Positions 16,281-23,995 of a DNA stretch of 40,284 nt are shown here, piece by piece; position 1 is the stretch's first letter, and each line of letters opens with the position of its first letter. The notes below the pieces were generated by a model. It was not told the DNA's origin. It saw only the letters and a program-made list of their open reading frames with translations, and searched no databases. The stretch is from Bacteroidales bacterium (lineage in GTDB: Bacteria > Bacteroidota > Bacteroidia > Bacteroidales > JAAYJT01). Made by a program: the position numbers and the translations under genes. Location of the stretch: contig JACZJK010000044.1 in NCBI GenBank assembly GCA_014860575.1, forward strand, positions 1-40,284, in the 5' to 3' direction.

Positions 16281-19178
16281 TCAATAAGTAGGTAACATAT
16301 TCCTTCTGCCATTGAGTTTCTGCCCGACATCATAAAAATTAACACCCCATAAAAATTCGAAAGTGAATGTGCTTTCGTTTTCAAGGTACACCGTTCTGAA
16401 CCCGAGTTCATACGGCATAGGCATGCGCAACAAATGGGCATCTATCAGAATATCAAACCCGAAAGAACCATAATTGCTTATTTCCTCCTGGTATATAACC
16501 TGGCTGTGTTCATAAAAAAAGTTGGCTTTGAGCCTCTTGGCATACATGATTGAACCAATAGCCAGATCTGGATACCAAAGTGGTAGCGTATAGCTTGCTG
16601 AAAGAAGTAAAAGCTCGTCGTTTGGAAGTGCGTGGTAACCTTGAGCGGGGCGAATTGCGTCGCCAAAATAGGTTGATCCGTAAATTTTTTCCTGCCAGCC
16701 GGAATACAAGCGAAAGCTATGATGCTTTATTAATCCAGGAAGAAAAATTGATGCAGCGGCATGGGTCAGACTTCCGGCATTTACATCGGTGAACGGCTCA
16801 CTTCTGCGAAATGGCGTGTGAATAAAACTGGCCGCTACAGAAATGCCAAGTCTGGGATACAAATCTCTAAATGCCATGCGGCGATATGCATAAGCTGAAA
16901 GCCGGTATGATACTGAGCGGCTTCCACGTTTGCGCGTATCGTCCTGGAAAGTAAAAGAGTAAATTTCCTGTGAAGTGCTCACCCTGGGTGTAAATCCATA
17001 AATCAAAGCATTGTGTGTGAAAGATAGCGGCAATCCAATACCTCCGGTGATTTTGCCAGTTGATGTTCTGAGCTCTATTACGCTGTCGCCATTTCTGTAG
17101 TAACGGTCTTCAGCACCTGTTTCCAGCCGGAGATCAAAAACCGGGTAAAGCGCTTTGAATGATAAATCTACAAAAGCCTTATGGCCATCATTCAGTGAAT
17201 CATACTCATAACCCAAAGCGAGCACTGTAGTGCCCATTAAGTCTTGCGAGAAGGCTGTTATTCCGGGATTCACCATCATTTCATCAACATCAATAGCTGC
17301 CGGAAACCAGCTATGAAAGTGAAACAGGTTCAGAAACTTGTTGTATTTTCCTGAATCAAATTTCTGACTTGATAAGGTAATTGTATCAACGATTAGATTT
17401 TCTTGTTGAGCAGCAGCCTTAAAAAGATCAAGAGAAATACTTTTAATTTCCCTTTCGTTCACAGGTAACGATTGCCCTGTGCCTGCTTCTCCCATCTGAT
17501 ATCCGTATGAAGTGTAATCGGAAAACAAAATTTTTGAGCCATCGTCAGTGTCACTGGCGCATGTTGCACCGAAAGGAGAAGACAAAACTTTATTTAGCTG
17601 CTGATTATTTAGATCCCAAGAATAAATTTCATCTCTCCCGCTCCAGGTTCCTGTAAAATAGATCAATGAATCATGGATGGCAGGTTCGGTAATATCATTA
17701 AAGCCCGAATGAAAAAGATGTTCGAATTCAGGATTCTCAATCCCGGTTCTAACAATTGACTTTCCTTTGCCCTCAACAAAAGCAATTGCAATGAGAAAAG
17801 TTTGGCAATCGCTCCATTCGGGTTCTATGATAAAGTCAATGCCTGAATCAGTAATACGCTGCAATTCTGCGCCATCACTGGTATCAAAAATCACAAGTGC
17901 CCACTGGTTGGTTTCATCTAATTCAACCGCCACAATCTTTGAACCATCCGGAGAAAGCCTGGGTGCTTGAAAGCGCCCTCTTTTAGTGATTAGTTTGCTT
18001 TGTCCTGATTCTATATCTAGAACCCTGATGTTTGTCCAGTTTCTGTATTCCCACCTTGGATCCGGGTTGATTTCCAGCCATGCAGCCAGTCCGTTGCTGT
18101 AGCTCATGCTGATGTAAAAACCAAAACCCGGTGTAAACAGTATTTCCTCTGATCCATCCCGTCCTACTTTGACTAGTCGCGGAATATCGGCAGGCGAGGT
18201 ACGAAAAGCAATAAGATGATCATCATCTATGTACTGTGGGTTTATGTAGTTAACGTAGTCAAATCTGCTGTCAGTTTCAATAATTTGATAATCCGAAACC
18301 GGAGCATTGTTTAAATTTTCCTGCCATTCCGTTTCAAGTTCTGAAATGACTGATTGATAATTTTGCGAAAGTCTTTTTCCTGTCGCTTTCCTGATTCCCC
18401 TTGCAAATGAGCCCGGAAGGAAGGGAGTTCTGGCAACCTGCCGGGTCGCAGCCTGGAAAGGTTCAAAACCGTGTTTACTCTGTAAGGCGGCCACAAGATG
18501 ATAACCGAAAGCGTAATGGTCGGGAACCATATCCCGATAAGAACCAAGTGTTGCTTTATCGAATCTGTATGCTCCCTGCTCCAGTACCTGTGCGGTTAAA
18601 GGCATTTTAAATGCAGGCAGTCTTCCACGACCCGAGCGTGTAAAGGAAGTCTCAGCAAGAACTGCATCACCTTCAAGAAACCATAACGGGATATGCAAAC
18701 CAACAACTGCCCCGGTAATGTGTTCTCCAAAAATTCTGGAGAAAAACCTTGTTGTGGAAGTGTTCACTGCTTCTACCTGTACAACATGACGAAACTCATG
18801 CACCAAGAGGTATTTCATCCAGTCAATCGCCTGGTTGTTATAAGGAATGGTGGTAACCAATTCAATCCTTTTGGGAGCCCACATAACAAAACCGTTACTG
18901 AGCATTGTTTGATTACGTAGAACAACCGGGATAGGTTTGGGATTGCTGTTTAAGGAACTGCTCAAAGGTTCTCTTATTGCTTCCAGAAATTGAGCCTGTT
19001 TCTGAACCTGACTTTCCCAGGCCTCCGGATAGATTAACCGGAAATGATTGGTACGCAGTTGCCGCCATCTTTGAGAAGCCGGATCCTGGCCATAAGTGTA
19101 GTATTGAGCCTGCAGATCATTTACTAGTAATATGAAGCCGTAAAAAAGTAACAGCCAAAAGATTTGATTTTTATTCAT
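16281..19178 (-). CDS. Secreted protease-like / beta-propeller / beta-barrel outer-membrane protein
   Basis: A 965-aa exported protein with a signal peptide (cleavage near AQAQ, residue 25). The N-terminal domain resembles the peptidase MA (gluzincin) group: HEFRH at 127-131 is an HExxH zinc motif, and WFLEGDA at 166-172 supplies the third ligand glutamate (Glu169). The central part (about 300-600) has repeated TolB/WD40-like strands such as RFQAPRLSPDGSKIVAVEL. The C-terminal part (about 640-965) has alternating aromatic/polar strands ending in FTFEFLWGVNFYDVGQ, like an outer-membrane barrel. Similar Bacteroidetes proteins are often just called Tol-like. Catalysis is inferred from motifs and the substrate is unknown. 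A TATTTTTG box precedes the ATG. Confidence 0.72.
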   Translation of the reverse strand: MNKNQIFWLLLFYGFILLVNDLQAQYYTYGQDPASQRWRQLRTNHFRLIYPEAWESQVQKQAQFLEAIREPLSSSLNSNPKPIPVVLRNQTMLSNGFVMWAPKRIELVTTIPYNNQAIDWMKYLLVHEFRHVVQVEAVNTSTTRFFSRIFGEHITGAVVGLHIPLWFLEGDAVLAETSFTRSGRGRLPAFKMPLTAQVLEQGAYRFDKATLGSYRDMVPDHYAFGYHLVAALQSKHGFEPFQAATRQVARTPFLPGSFARGIRKATGKRLSQNYQSVISELETEWQENLNNAPVSDYQIIETDSRFDYVNYINPQYIDDDHLIAFRTSPADIPRLVKVGRDGSEEILFTPGFGFYISMSYSNGLAAWLEINPDPRWEYRNWTNIRVLDIESGQSKLITKRGRFQAPRLSPDGSKIVAVELDETNQWALVIFDTSDGAELQRITDSGIDFIIEPEWSDCQTFLIAIAFVEGKGKSIVRTGIENPEFEHLFHSGFNDITEPAIHDSLIYFTGTWSGRDEIYSWDLNNQQLNKVLSSPFGATCASDTDDGSKILFSDYTSYGYQMGEAGTGQSLPVNEREIKSISLDLFKAAAQQENLIVDTITLSSQKFDSGKYNKFLNLFHFHSWFPAAIDVDEMMVNPGITAFSQDLMGTTVLALGYEYDSLNDGHKAFVDLSFKALYPVFDLRLETGAEDRYYRNGDSVIELRTSTGKITGGIGLPLSFTHNALIYGFTPRVSTSQEIYSFTFQDDTRKRGSRSVSYRLSAYAYRRMAFRDLYPRLGISVAASFIHTPFRRSEPFTDVNAGSLTHAAASIFLPGLIKHHSFRLYSGWQEKIYGSTYFGDAIRPAQGYHALPNDELLLLSASYTLPLWYPDLAIGSIMYAKRLKANFFYEHSQVIYQEEISNYGSFGFDILIDAHLLRMPMPYELGFRTVYLENESTFTFEFLWGVNFYDVGQKLNGRRNMLPTY

Positions 19179-19196
19179 ACAGGTAATTGCTTAACG

Positions 19197-19204
19197 CAAA
19201 AATA
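19197..19204 (-). promoter_or_regulatory. Predicted promoter -7 box for the 965-aa protein gene (TATTTTTG)
   Basis: The reverse strand reads TATTTTTG, matching TAnnTTTG, 18 bp before the ATG. No clear -33 element is seen. Confidence 0.4.
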
Positions 19205-19275
19205 AACAACTTAACCTGAGTATCGCATTCTATTAGTTTATAAATACCCGTATGTGCGCATTACTTCTGTTGAAT

Positions 19276-19304
19276 TCTGTCCGGATAAAATTTATCCGGA
19301 CAGA
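19276..19304. promoter_or_regulatory. Perfect palindrome 1, candidate operator
   Basis: A perfect inverted repeat: arm TCTGTCCGGATAAA, single central A, arm TTTATCCGGACAGA. With a one-base centre it cannot be a normal terminator hairpin and looks like a binding site for a dimeric regulator. Its core TGTCC..ATA / TAT..GGACA recurs at 19354-19378. It lies about 200 bp upstream of the CTERM-tailed protein gene and about 100 bp from the divergent 965-aa gene. Confidence 0.65.
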
Positions 19305-19353
19305 GTAAACTCAAAGGTTTAACTACTGTTTATCTGATTATTAGCATATTTTT

Positions 19354-19378
19354 TGTCCAAATAAAATCTATTCGGACA
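19354..19378. promoter_or_regulatory. Imperfect palindrome 2, candidate operator
   Basis: Arm TGTCCAAATA, centre AAATC, arm TATTCGGACA: 9 of 10 arm positions pair. It has the same 10-5-10 layout as palindrome 1, 76 bp away, about seven helical turns. It lies 41 bp upstream of the TAGTTTTG promoter box, a position suited to an activator. Confidence 0.6.
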
Positions 19379-19419
19379 TAGTTCTATTCTTTAATCCCGG
19401 CTCTTCGGAGAATGTGTCC

Positions 19420-19427
19420 TAGTTTTG
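19420..19427 (+). promoter_or_regulatory. Predicted promoter -7 box of the exosortase locus (TAGTTTTG)
   Basis: TAGTTTTG matches TAnnTTTG, 46 bp before the ATG at 19474. There is no good -33 TTTG, which would fit a promoter that needs an activator bound at the two upstream palindromes; that link is inference. Confidence 0.5.
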
Positions 19428-19473
19428 CAGCACAGAATTAAATTTATTATTTAACCCTAAACAATTAATTAGT

Positions 19474-20292
19474 ATGAAAAAACATTTTATTAGCCTTGCA
19501 GTGATCTCAATGTTCCTGCTTTTTTCGACAAACTTCGTAACTGCTGATAACACAAATGCCCCGCAAGCATCAGTAAATGCATTTGCAAAACATTATGGCC
19601 AAATACTTGAAGCATCAGAAAGAGGGCCACTTGATGCACTCGTTTATATTGATCTTGAACTGGAAGATGGTAAAGTACTTGATGCATTGCTTAATTTAGG
19701 CTATACAATAACAGTAGCCACTGACTGGTTTGATTTCAGCACTGAATTGAACACCGGTGATTATGGGCTTGCTGTTGCATTTAACCAAAACTTCACATGG
19801 GAAAGCACCGGAGCAAAGCCCACCTTGCTTCCTGCATTAACTGCATATATAGGCAATGGGGGCTCTGTGGTTTTTGGTGATTGGAGAACCGATAATGACT
19901 TTGCTACTTTATTTGAAGCACAGTTTACCGGCGTTAATAACCAAACTCAAATGACCCTTGATGCCTCTATTGAAGATGGACTCCCAAATCCATTAACACT
20001 CTCAAATACGGGTTGGGGTATTTTTTCAACAGGACTCGTAGCGATCGGAGGCGGGCAGGCTTTAGCTACCTTCCCTAATGGTGATGCCTCAATAGTTAGA
20101 GGTAATAGCGGCAGAACAATTATTTTGGGCTATTTGTCAGATACACCTCCTGCAGACGACAGACAGCAACTATTTGAAAATTTGTTCGTAGTAGCAACAG
20201 ACCCACCAGTTCCACTCTCTAACTGGGCGCTTTATCTTGGCATTTTTCTTATGATTGCATTTGTTGTTATCCGTTTCAGAAGAATGATCTAA
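19474..20292 (+). CDS. Secreted protein with exosortase-type C-terminal sorting tail
   Basis: A 272-aa exported protein with a signal peptide (residues 1-24, ending FVTADN). The body looks like a flavodoxin/GATase-1-like alpha-beta fold: DALVYIDLELEDGKVLDALL, then LTAYIGNGGSVVFGDWR and GNSGRTIILGYLSD. No catalytic residues are recognised. The tail is tripartite like PEP-CTERM-class signals: PVPLSNWA (245-252), a hydrophobic helix (about 252-266), then basic RFRRM. The motif with its Trp resembles the IPTLxxWG (IPTL-CTERM) type known to go with exosortase H. I infer cleavage and surface attachment by the exosortase encoded next. Two palindromes and a promoter precede it and a terminator follows, so it can be expressed separately from, and more strongly than, the sortase. 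Confidence 0.75.
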   Translation: MKKHFISLAVISMFLLFSTNFVTADNTNAPQASVNAFAKHYGQILEASERGPLDALVYIDLELEDGKVLDALLNLGYTITVATDWFDFSTELNTGDYGLAVAFNQNFTWESTGAKPTLLPALTAYIGNGGSVVFGDWRTDNDFATLFEAQFTGVNNQTQMTLDASIEDGLPNPLTLSNTGWGIFSTGLVAIGGGQALATFPNGDASIVRGNSGRTIILGYLSDTPPADDRQQLFENLFVVATDPPVPLSNWALYLGIFLMIAFVVIRFRRMI

Positions 20293-20314
20293 TTCTATCT
20301 TTAAAACACATTAA

Positions 20315-20342
20315 AGCTGCTTCTTAAGAAGCGGCTTTTTTT
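20315..20342 (+). terminator. Rho-independent terminator after the CTERM protein gene
   Basis: An inverted repeat AGCTGCTTCTT / AAGAAGCGGCT (one G-U pair) is followed by a run of seven T. It lies 22 bp after the stop codon and separates the substrate gene from the exosortase gene. Confidence 0.85.
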
Positions 20343-20440
20343 ATGACACTTAAGTAATCTTTTGTTCATTCTTCCAACTGTATTTTTTACTACTTTTAGC
20401 GGCTTAATCAAGCAAAGCAACTAATAACTTCCAGAATCTT

Positions 20441-21040
20441 ATGTCGCCATCAAAAAAGTTATCTAAACAAGAAATTAAAACCAAGCAGCATGAAAAAGCA
20501 GCTAAAAAGGAAGCATTCCGTCAATTTCTAAAGCATTTTATGCCCCTCGTACTGGCGGTGGTACTTTGGCTGATTATTAGTGCAATCCTGCATTTGCCAG
20601 CATTCAGAAGCCAGGTCCAGGAGTTCTTCATAAGATTTACGTTAGATGCGGCTGTTGGTTTTGGCAAGCTGATTTTCTTACCTGTTGATAGCTATGTATT
20701 TCCTAAGATTACTGTGGGTGGCTATACAATGGAAGTAATTATGGAATGTACTGCTTACAACTTTTATATCTTCGTTGTGTGCCTCAGCTTATTATCACCT
20801 GTTAGTTGGAAGAATAAATTGCTAACACTTGTCATTTTCCTAACTGCAGTTTTTATGGTGAATAATCTTAGGTTCTATACCATGGGTTATGTTGGAAAAC
20901 ATCACTCGCATCTTTTCCATGATATTCATGACTACCTTTGGAATATTCTATTTGGTTTTCTTGTTTTCCTGATATGGCTGTGGCGTTACAAAGATGCAGG
21001 GATCAAAAAACCAGTAGTACCAGAAGAAATAGGCAAATAA
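20441..21040 (+). CDS. Exosortase/archaeosortase family transpeptidase
   Basis: A 199-aa polytopic inner-membrane protein of the exosortase/archaeosortase family, which cleaves C-terminal sorting tails and passes the protein to a surface anchor. The expected catalytic residues are present: Cys103 in MECTAYN, Arg144 in VNNLRFYTMGY, and His160/His163 in LFHDIHDYLWN, each beside a hydrophobic segment. A lysine-rich cytoplasmic N-terminus precedes the first helix. The protein is at the short end of the family, like the XrtH-type sortases rather than XrtA/EpsH. The neighbouring CTERM-tailed protein is its likely substrate and the next gene is a membrane partner 21 bp downstream. The exact subfamily is uncertain. 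Confidence 0.85.
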   Translation: MSPSKKLSKQEIKTKQHEKAAKKEAFRQFLKHFMPLVLAVVLWLIISAILHLPAFRSQVQEFFIRFTLDAAVGFGKLIFLPVDSYVFPKITVGGYTMEVIMECTAYNFYIFVVCLSLLSPVSWKNKLLTLVIFLTAVFMVNNLRFYTMGYVGKHHSHLFHDIHDYLWNILFGFLVFLIWLWRYKDAGIKKPVVPEEIGK

Positions 21041-21061
21041 CTTATCAACACCCCCGAGGAT

Positions 21062-21577
21062 ATGGCACTAGTGTCTTCAAAAGGAACAAAGATCGTAGCA
21101 TTAATAATTATTTCTGCGATCGTGTATGCAGGCTGGTTAAAAGGTCTAGAGATCATCTACACCCGTGTGTTGGTTGCCGGAACAAATGTAGCCCTGGGTA
21201 TGGTAAAGAAAGACACGCGCATCGAATTGGAGAAAGCAAATAGCACTTTCCAATTTAAGGTTCGCACACGTATTGATGGCAGAAAAGCATCGTTTACTCA
21301 ACCATTCGGCAGTTTACTACAGCCGTTTGTAATAATACTTTCCTGGCAGATATTTCTTCTCATCGCTATCTCATTTAAATCAGCGGTCAAAGCTTTTGGT
21401 GTTAATGTGGGGATTTTTCTTTTGTTGCAAATAGTCTTTCTAATTTTGTTGACAGGTTATCACTCTTCAGAAACCCAAAAATTCATTTATATTCTATTTA
21501 TGGATAGTTTCTATATTATGGCACTGGTACTGGTAATCAAGGATAATATGCTATATCAGGTTTTCCGCAGAATATAA
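21062..21577 (+). CDS. Exosortase-linked 4-TM membrane protein
   Basis: A 171-aa inner-membrane protein with one N-terminal helix (about 9-28), a polar, basic extracytoplasmic stretch (about 45-92, with IELEKANSTFQFKVRTRIDG), and three more helices (about 96-170). No catalytic motif is seen. It starts 21 bp after the exosortase gene behind a GAGGA ribosome-binding-like sequence, so the two are co-transcribed. I recall that some short exosortases have a dedicated membrane partner, and this fits by position and topology. It may present or hold substrates, or shape the active site; this is inferred from context alone. Confidence 0.65.
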   Translation: MALVSSKGTKIVALIIISAIVYAGWLKGLEIIYTRVLVAGTNVALGMVKKDTRIELEKANSTFQFKVRTRIDGRKASFTQPFGSLLQPFVIILSWQIFLLIAISFKSAVKAFGVNVGIFLLLQIVFLILLTGYHSSETQKFIYILFMDSFYIMALVLVIKDNMLYQVFRRI

Positions 21578-21619
21578 CTTGTCATAATTTCAACTCCCCT
21601 AAAAAATATGAAACGCAAA

Positions 21620-21660
21620 AAACCCTAAGACTTCTGGATGAACCATAAGTCTTAGGGTTT
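21620..21660. terminator. Bidirectional terminator
   Basis: A perfect 13-bp stem (AAACCCTAAGACT / AGTCTTAGGGTTT) with a 15-nt loop, with A's on its left and T's on its right, so it can stop transcription from both sides. It sits between the convergent exosortase operon and the reverse-strand secreted-protein operon. Confidence 0.88.
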
Positions 21661-21695
21661 ATTTTGATACCAACCTCTTGGTACTTGACGATAGC

Positions 21696-21938
21696 CTATT
21701 CGTTCAACGATGCTTTGCGCGCGTCATACACTTTCTTTGCACCGTATCCCAAACCCATCGCCAGGAGCATCACAAGTCCACTACCAATTGGAGCATTGCC
21801 GCCGATTGGGCCACCACCGCCTGAGCCCCCTCCAACACCTGGATCACCAGGACGCGGTTGGGCTAAAGAAGTGTTGATCAAGGCGCCGGCGCCTATAATT
21901 GATACGACAAGGAATAGTTTTCTTAGCGTTTTTTTCAT
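21696..21938 (-). CDS. Small secreted protein with PID-CTERM-like sorting tail
   Basis: An 80-aa protein starting MKKTLRKLF (ATG at 21938; the frame runs on to 21974, but the extra residues precede a standard signal peptide). The signal peptide ends at SLAQ (residue 27). Residues 28-48 are Gly/Pro-rich (GVGGGSGGGG), followed by a C-terminal tail: APIGSG, a hydrophobic stretch VMLLAMGLGYGAKK, then VYDARK. This matches the PID-CTERM class of Bacteroidetes sorting tails (PI[DG]xG, short helix, YGxKKxxDARK) as I remember it. Nearly the whole mature protein is linker plus tail, so it may be a surface-coat or anchor peptide. It is the last gene of the reverse-strand series and sits next to the exosortase. 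Confidence 0.72.
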   Translation of the reverse strand: MKKTLRKLFLVVSIIGAGALINTSLAQPRPGDPGVGGGSGGGGPIGGNAPIGSGLVMLLAMGLGYGAKKVYDARKASLNE

Positions 21939-21987
21939 AGTCGTGTTGCTTATTTTTCGATGATTATAATTCATTAATTTAACGGGA

Positions 21988-23964
21988 TTAATCTACAAAA
22001 ACTTTTCGTGAACTAATACCCTGATCGCTAATCACCTTAACAACCACATAGGAGTTGGATACAGGTAAAGTAATAACATTCATTTGTTCCGTGAGTGCTT
22101 CACGAACCAATTCCTGACCCAAAACGTTCATAATAATGATTTCACCTTTTGCATTTCCTGCATCAACATACACTTGTTTATTGATTGCAAAAATATTTGC
22201 AACTTGCTGATCCATACCAGGTACACCGGTTAGCGTCTTAAAGTGAATCTGGAAACGGTTTACATCGTCTTCCGTATTCGCAACAAAATTATACACCGGG
22301 TTATCGCGCAAATTCCATTGCACATCAGCAACCTGATCGTAAAGCCAAACAGGAAGCATATCATCAAAGGAATTTATACCTGAAGCTGTAAGTGACATCA
22401 TCGCATCAACACCAGCCTTAAAGCCAACGTTGACAGGGATTTCATTGTTAATTGAAGGCATTGCATTGATGGCAAGTGATTCATTATTTGAAGTAACTGA
22501 GTAAATCTGAGGAACGTCTTCTGAAGCTACTAGCTTAAAGAAATCAAATTGTTCATCATAATTTACACCAGCGTCTTCAGCAAAACGAATCACAGCTTCA
22601 TCGCTAAAATTGCCATGCTGAACTAACAGGCGTAAGGTATTTGTCGGGTCACTCTTGTAGAAGTTCTGCGTTGTGTGAGCTCTTGCGGCATTACTTACTC
22701 CAATCGTTCCATTGGCTGAAGCCTTAACAAAGAAACCTTGCATCGGTGGAATGAATTGTGATCCATTATTTGCGGGAACACCAAAGGCATAATATCTGTA
22801 GTTATCAATGGTTTCATCCCAATAGGCTACACCATTACCTACATTTACGCGTGTCCAACCTGCTCCGTCGACATCAAGTGCTGAGGGATATGGATTTCCA
22901 ACAAGGTTCCATCCATCGTAATCAGGATTTCCGGAAGTACCAAGAGCTGTAACAGCGATGCTGTAAGGACCGTCGTTTAACATACCTGTGAATTCAAGCA
23001 TCTTATCGTCGGTTCCGTGGAATGCCGTTGCATAACCAAGCATTGGTGTATTCAGAGTTACTGAAGTCCACTGGTCGGGTTGTACATCAACCCATACACT
23101 TCCTGGTTCGTTCCATGTCTGCAAATAACAGTTCAGGAAAACATCATAAGACTCAACAGCATTAACAGGTACTGAAACCAGGTGCCAGGCCAGAAAACCA
23201 GGCATAAACTGCTTTACAGTTCCGTCAAACATAAGAGGTGCACCTAAATTCACGAATGATCCGGTTCCGGTTGGATCAGAATCAATCAGGAAATCTCCAC
23301 TGACAGCAAGTGCTGCACCATCATTTACTGTAAGCTCTCCATCTATTGCAATTGAAAGATCATTTGCGACAGCGGAGGAACTTATGCTGGCAGCGCCTTC
23401 TACGAAAACATTGTGAAACGAGTTCGGAACTACATCCAGACTCCAATCGAGCGCTGTTTCCCATGCGCCATCAACTATGATATTATCAACAAAACCGCCT
23501 AATACAGCTCCGTCAACAAGATTTGGAATGGCAACAGCAACGAATGATGTATTAAAATACTCAGAAGCATAAGGTGCATTAGTTATAAAAGCTAAATCCG
23601 AATTACCGCCAAGATATGTGAAACCAAGTGAAACCAATTCCCCATCTGGTATAGTAAATAATACAAAATTTGGATGGTACATTTGAATTCGTAAAATGGT
23701 TGGAGACATATTCGAAACCGTTATCTTAGTAGGATCAGAATTGTTAATGACACCGGTAAATGATATCACTGAGGGATCATACTCAACATAAATTAATACA
23801 CCGAACACACTAGAAGGGAAATCGCTAACATTAATTGGCATTTCAATAACGCCACCTACTGCAGGAACATCCTCTCCTGAGAGAGTCGGGGTTGACACTG
23901 TTTGTGCAAGCGAAACCGATCCTGTGATCAGTAAAACGCTTAAAAGAAATATCAGTTTTTTCAT
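21988..23964 (-). CDS. Secreted cohesin-like domain protein with T9SS sorting domain
   Basis: A 658-aa exported protein with a signal peptide ending VSLAQ (about residue 20). Residues about 22-155 form a cohesin-like module: VIEMPINVSDFPSSVFGVLI, then VEYDPSVISFTGV and VSLGFTYLGGNSDLAF. The middle (about 160-560) is beta-rich, like many Bacteroidetes surface proteins, with WNLVGNPYPSALDVD and FIPPMQGFFVKA. The end (about 585-658) is a T9SS type A-like sorting domain, with IIMNVLGQELV and a final SSRKVFVD. No enzyme motif is recognised. It starts 31 bp after the 716-aa gene's stop. Export through T9SS to the surface is inferred from the tail. Confidence 0.8.
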   Translation of the reverse strand: MKKLIFLLSVLLITGSVSLAQTVSTPTLSGEDVPAVGGVIEMPINVSDFPSSVFGVLIYVEYDPSVISFTGVINNSDPTKITVSNMSPTILRIQMYHPNFVLFTIPDGELVSLGFTYLGGNSDLAFITNAPYASEYFNTSFVAVAIPNLVDGAVLGGFVDNIIVDGAWETALDWSLDVVPNSFHNVFVEGAASISSSAVANDLSIAIDGELTVNDGAALAVSGDFLIDSDPTGTGSFVNLGAPLMFDGTVKQFMPGFLAWHLVSVPVNAVESYDVFLNCYLQTWNEPGSVWVDVQPDQWTSVTLNTPMLGYATAFHGTDDKMLEFTGMLNDGPYSIAVTALGTSGNPDYDGWNLVGNPYPSALDVDGAGWTRVNVGNGVAYWDETIDNYRYYAFGVPANNGSQFIPPMQGFFVKASANGTIGVSNAARAHTTQNFYKSDPTNTLRLLVQHGNFSDEAVIRFAEDAGVNYDEQFDFFKLVASEDVPQIYSVTSNNESLAINAMPSINNEIPVNVGFKAGVDAMMSLTASGINSFDDMLPVWLYDQVADVQWNLRDNPVYNFVANTEDDVNRFQIHFKTLTGVPGMDQQVANIFAINKQVYVDAGNAKGEIIIMNVLGQELVREALTEQMNVITLPVSNSYVVVKVISDQGISSRKVFVD

Positions 23965-23995
23965 ATTGTAAGATTTTAATTTTACTTAATTAATA

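Noticed and set aside
19276-19304. Palindrome as a rho-independent terminator of the 965-aa gene or another transcript
   Set aside because: The one-base centre leaves no stable loop, there is no T tract, and it lies upstream of both flanking genes' starts.
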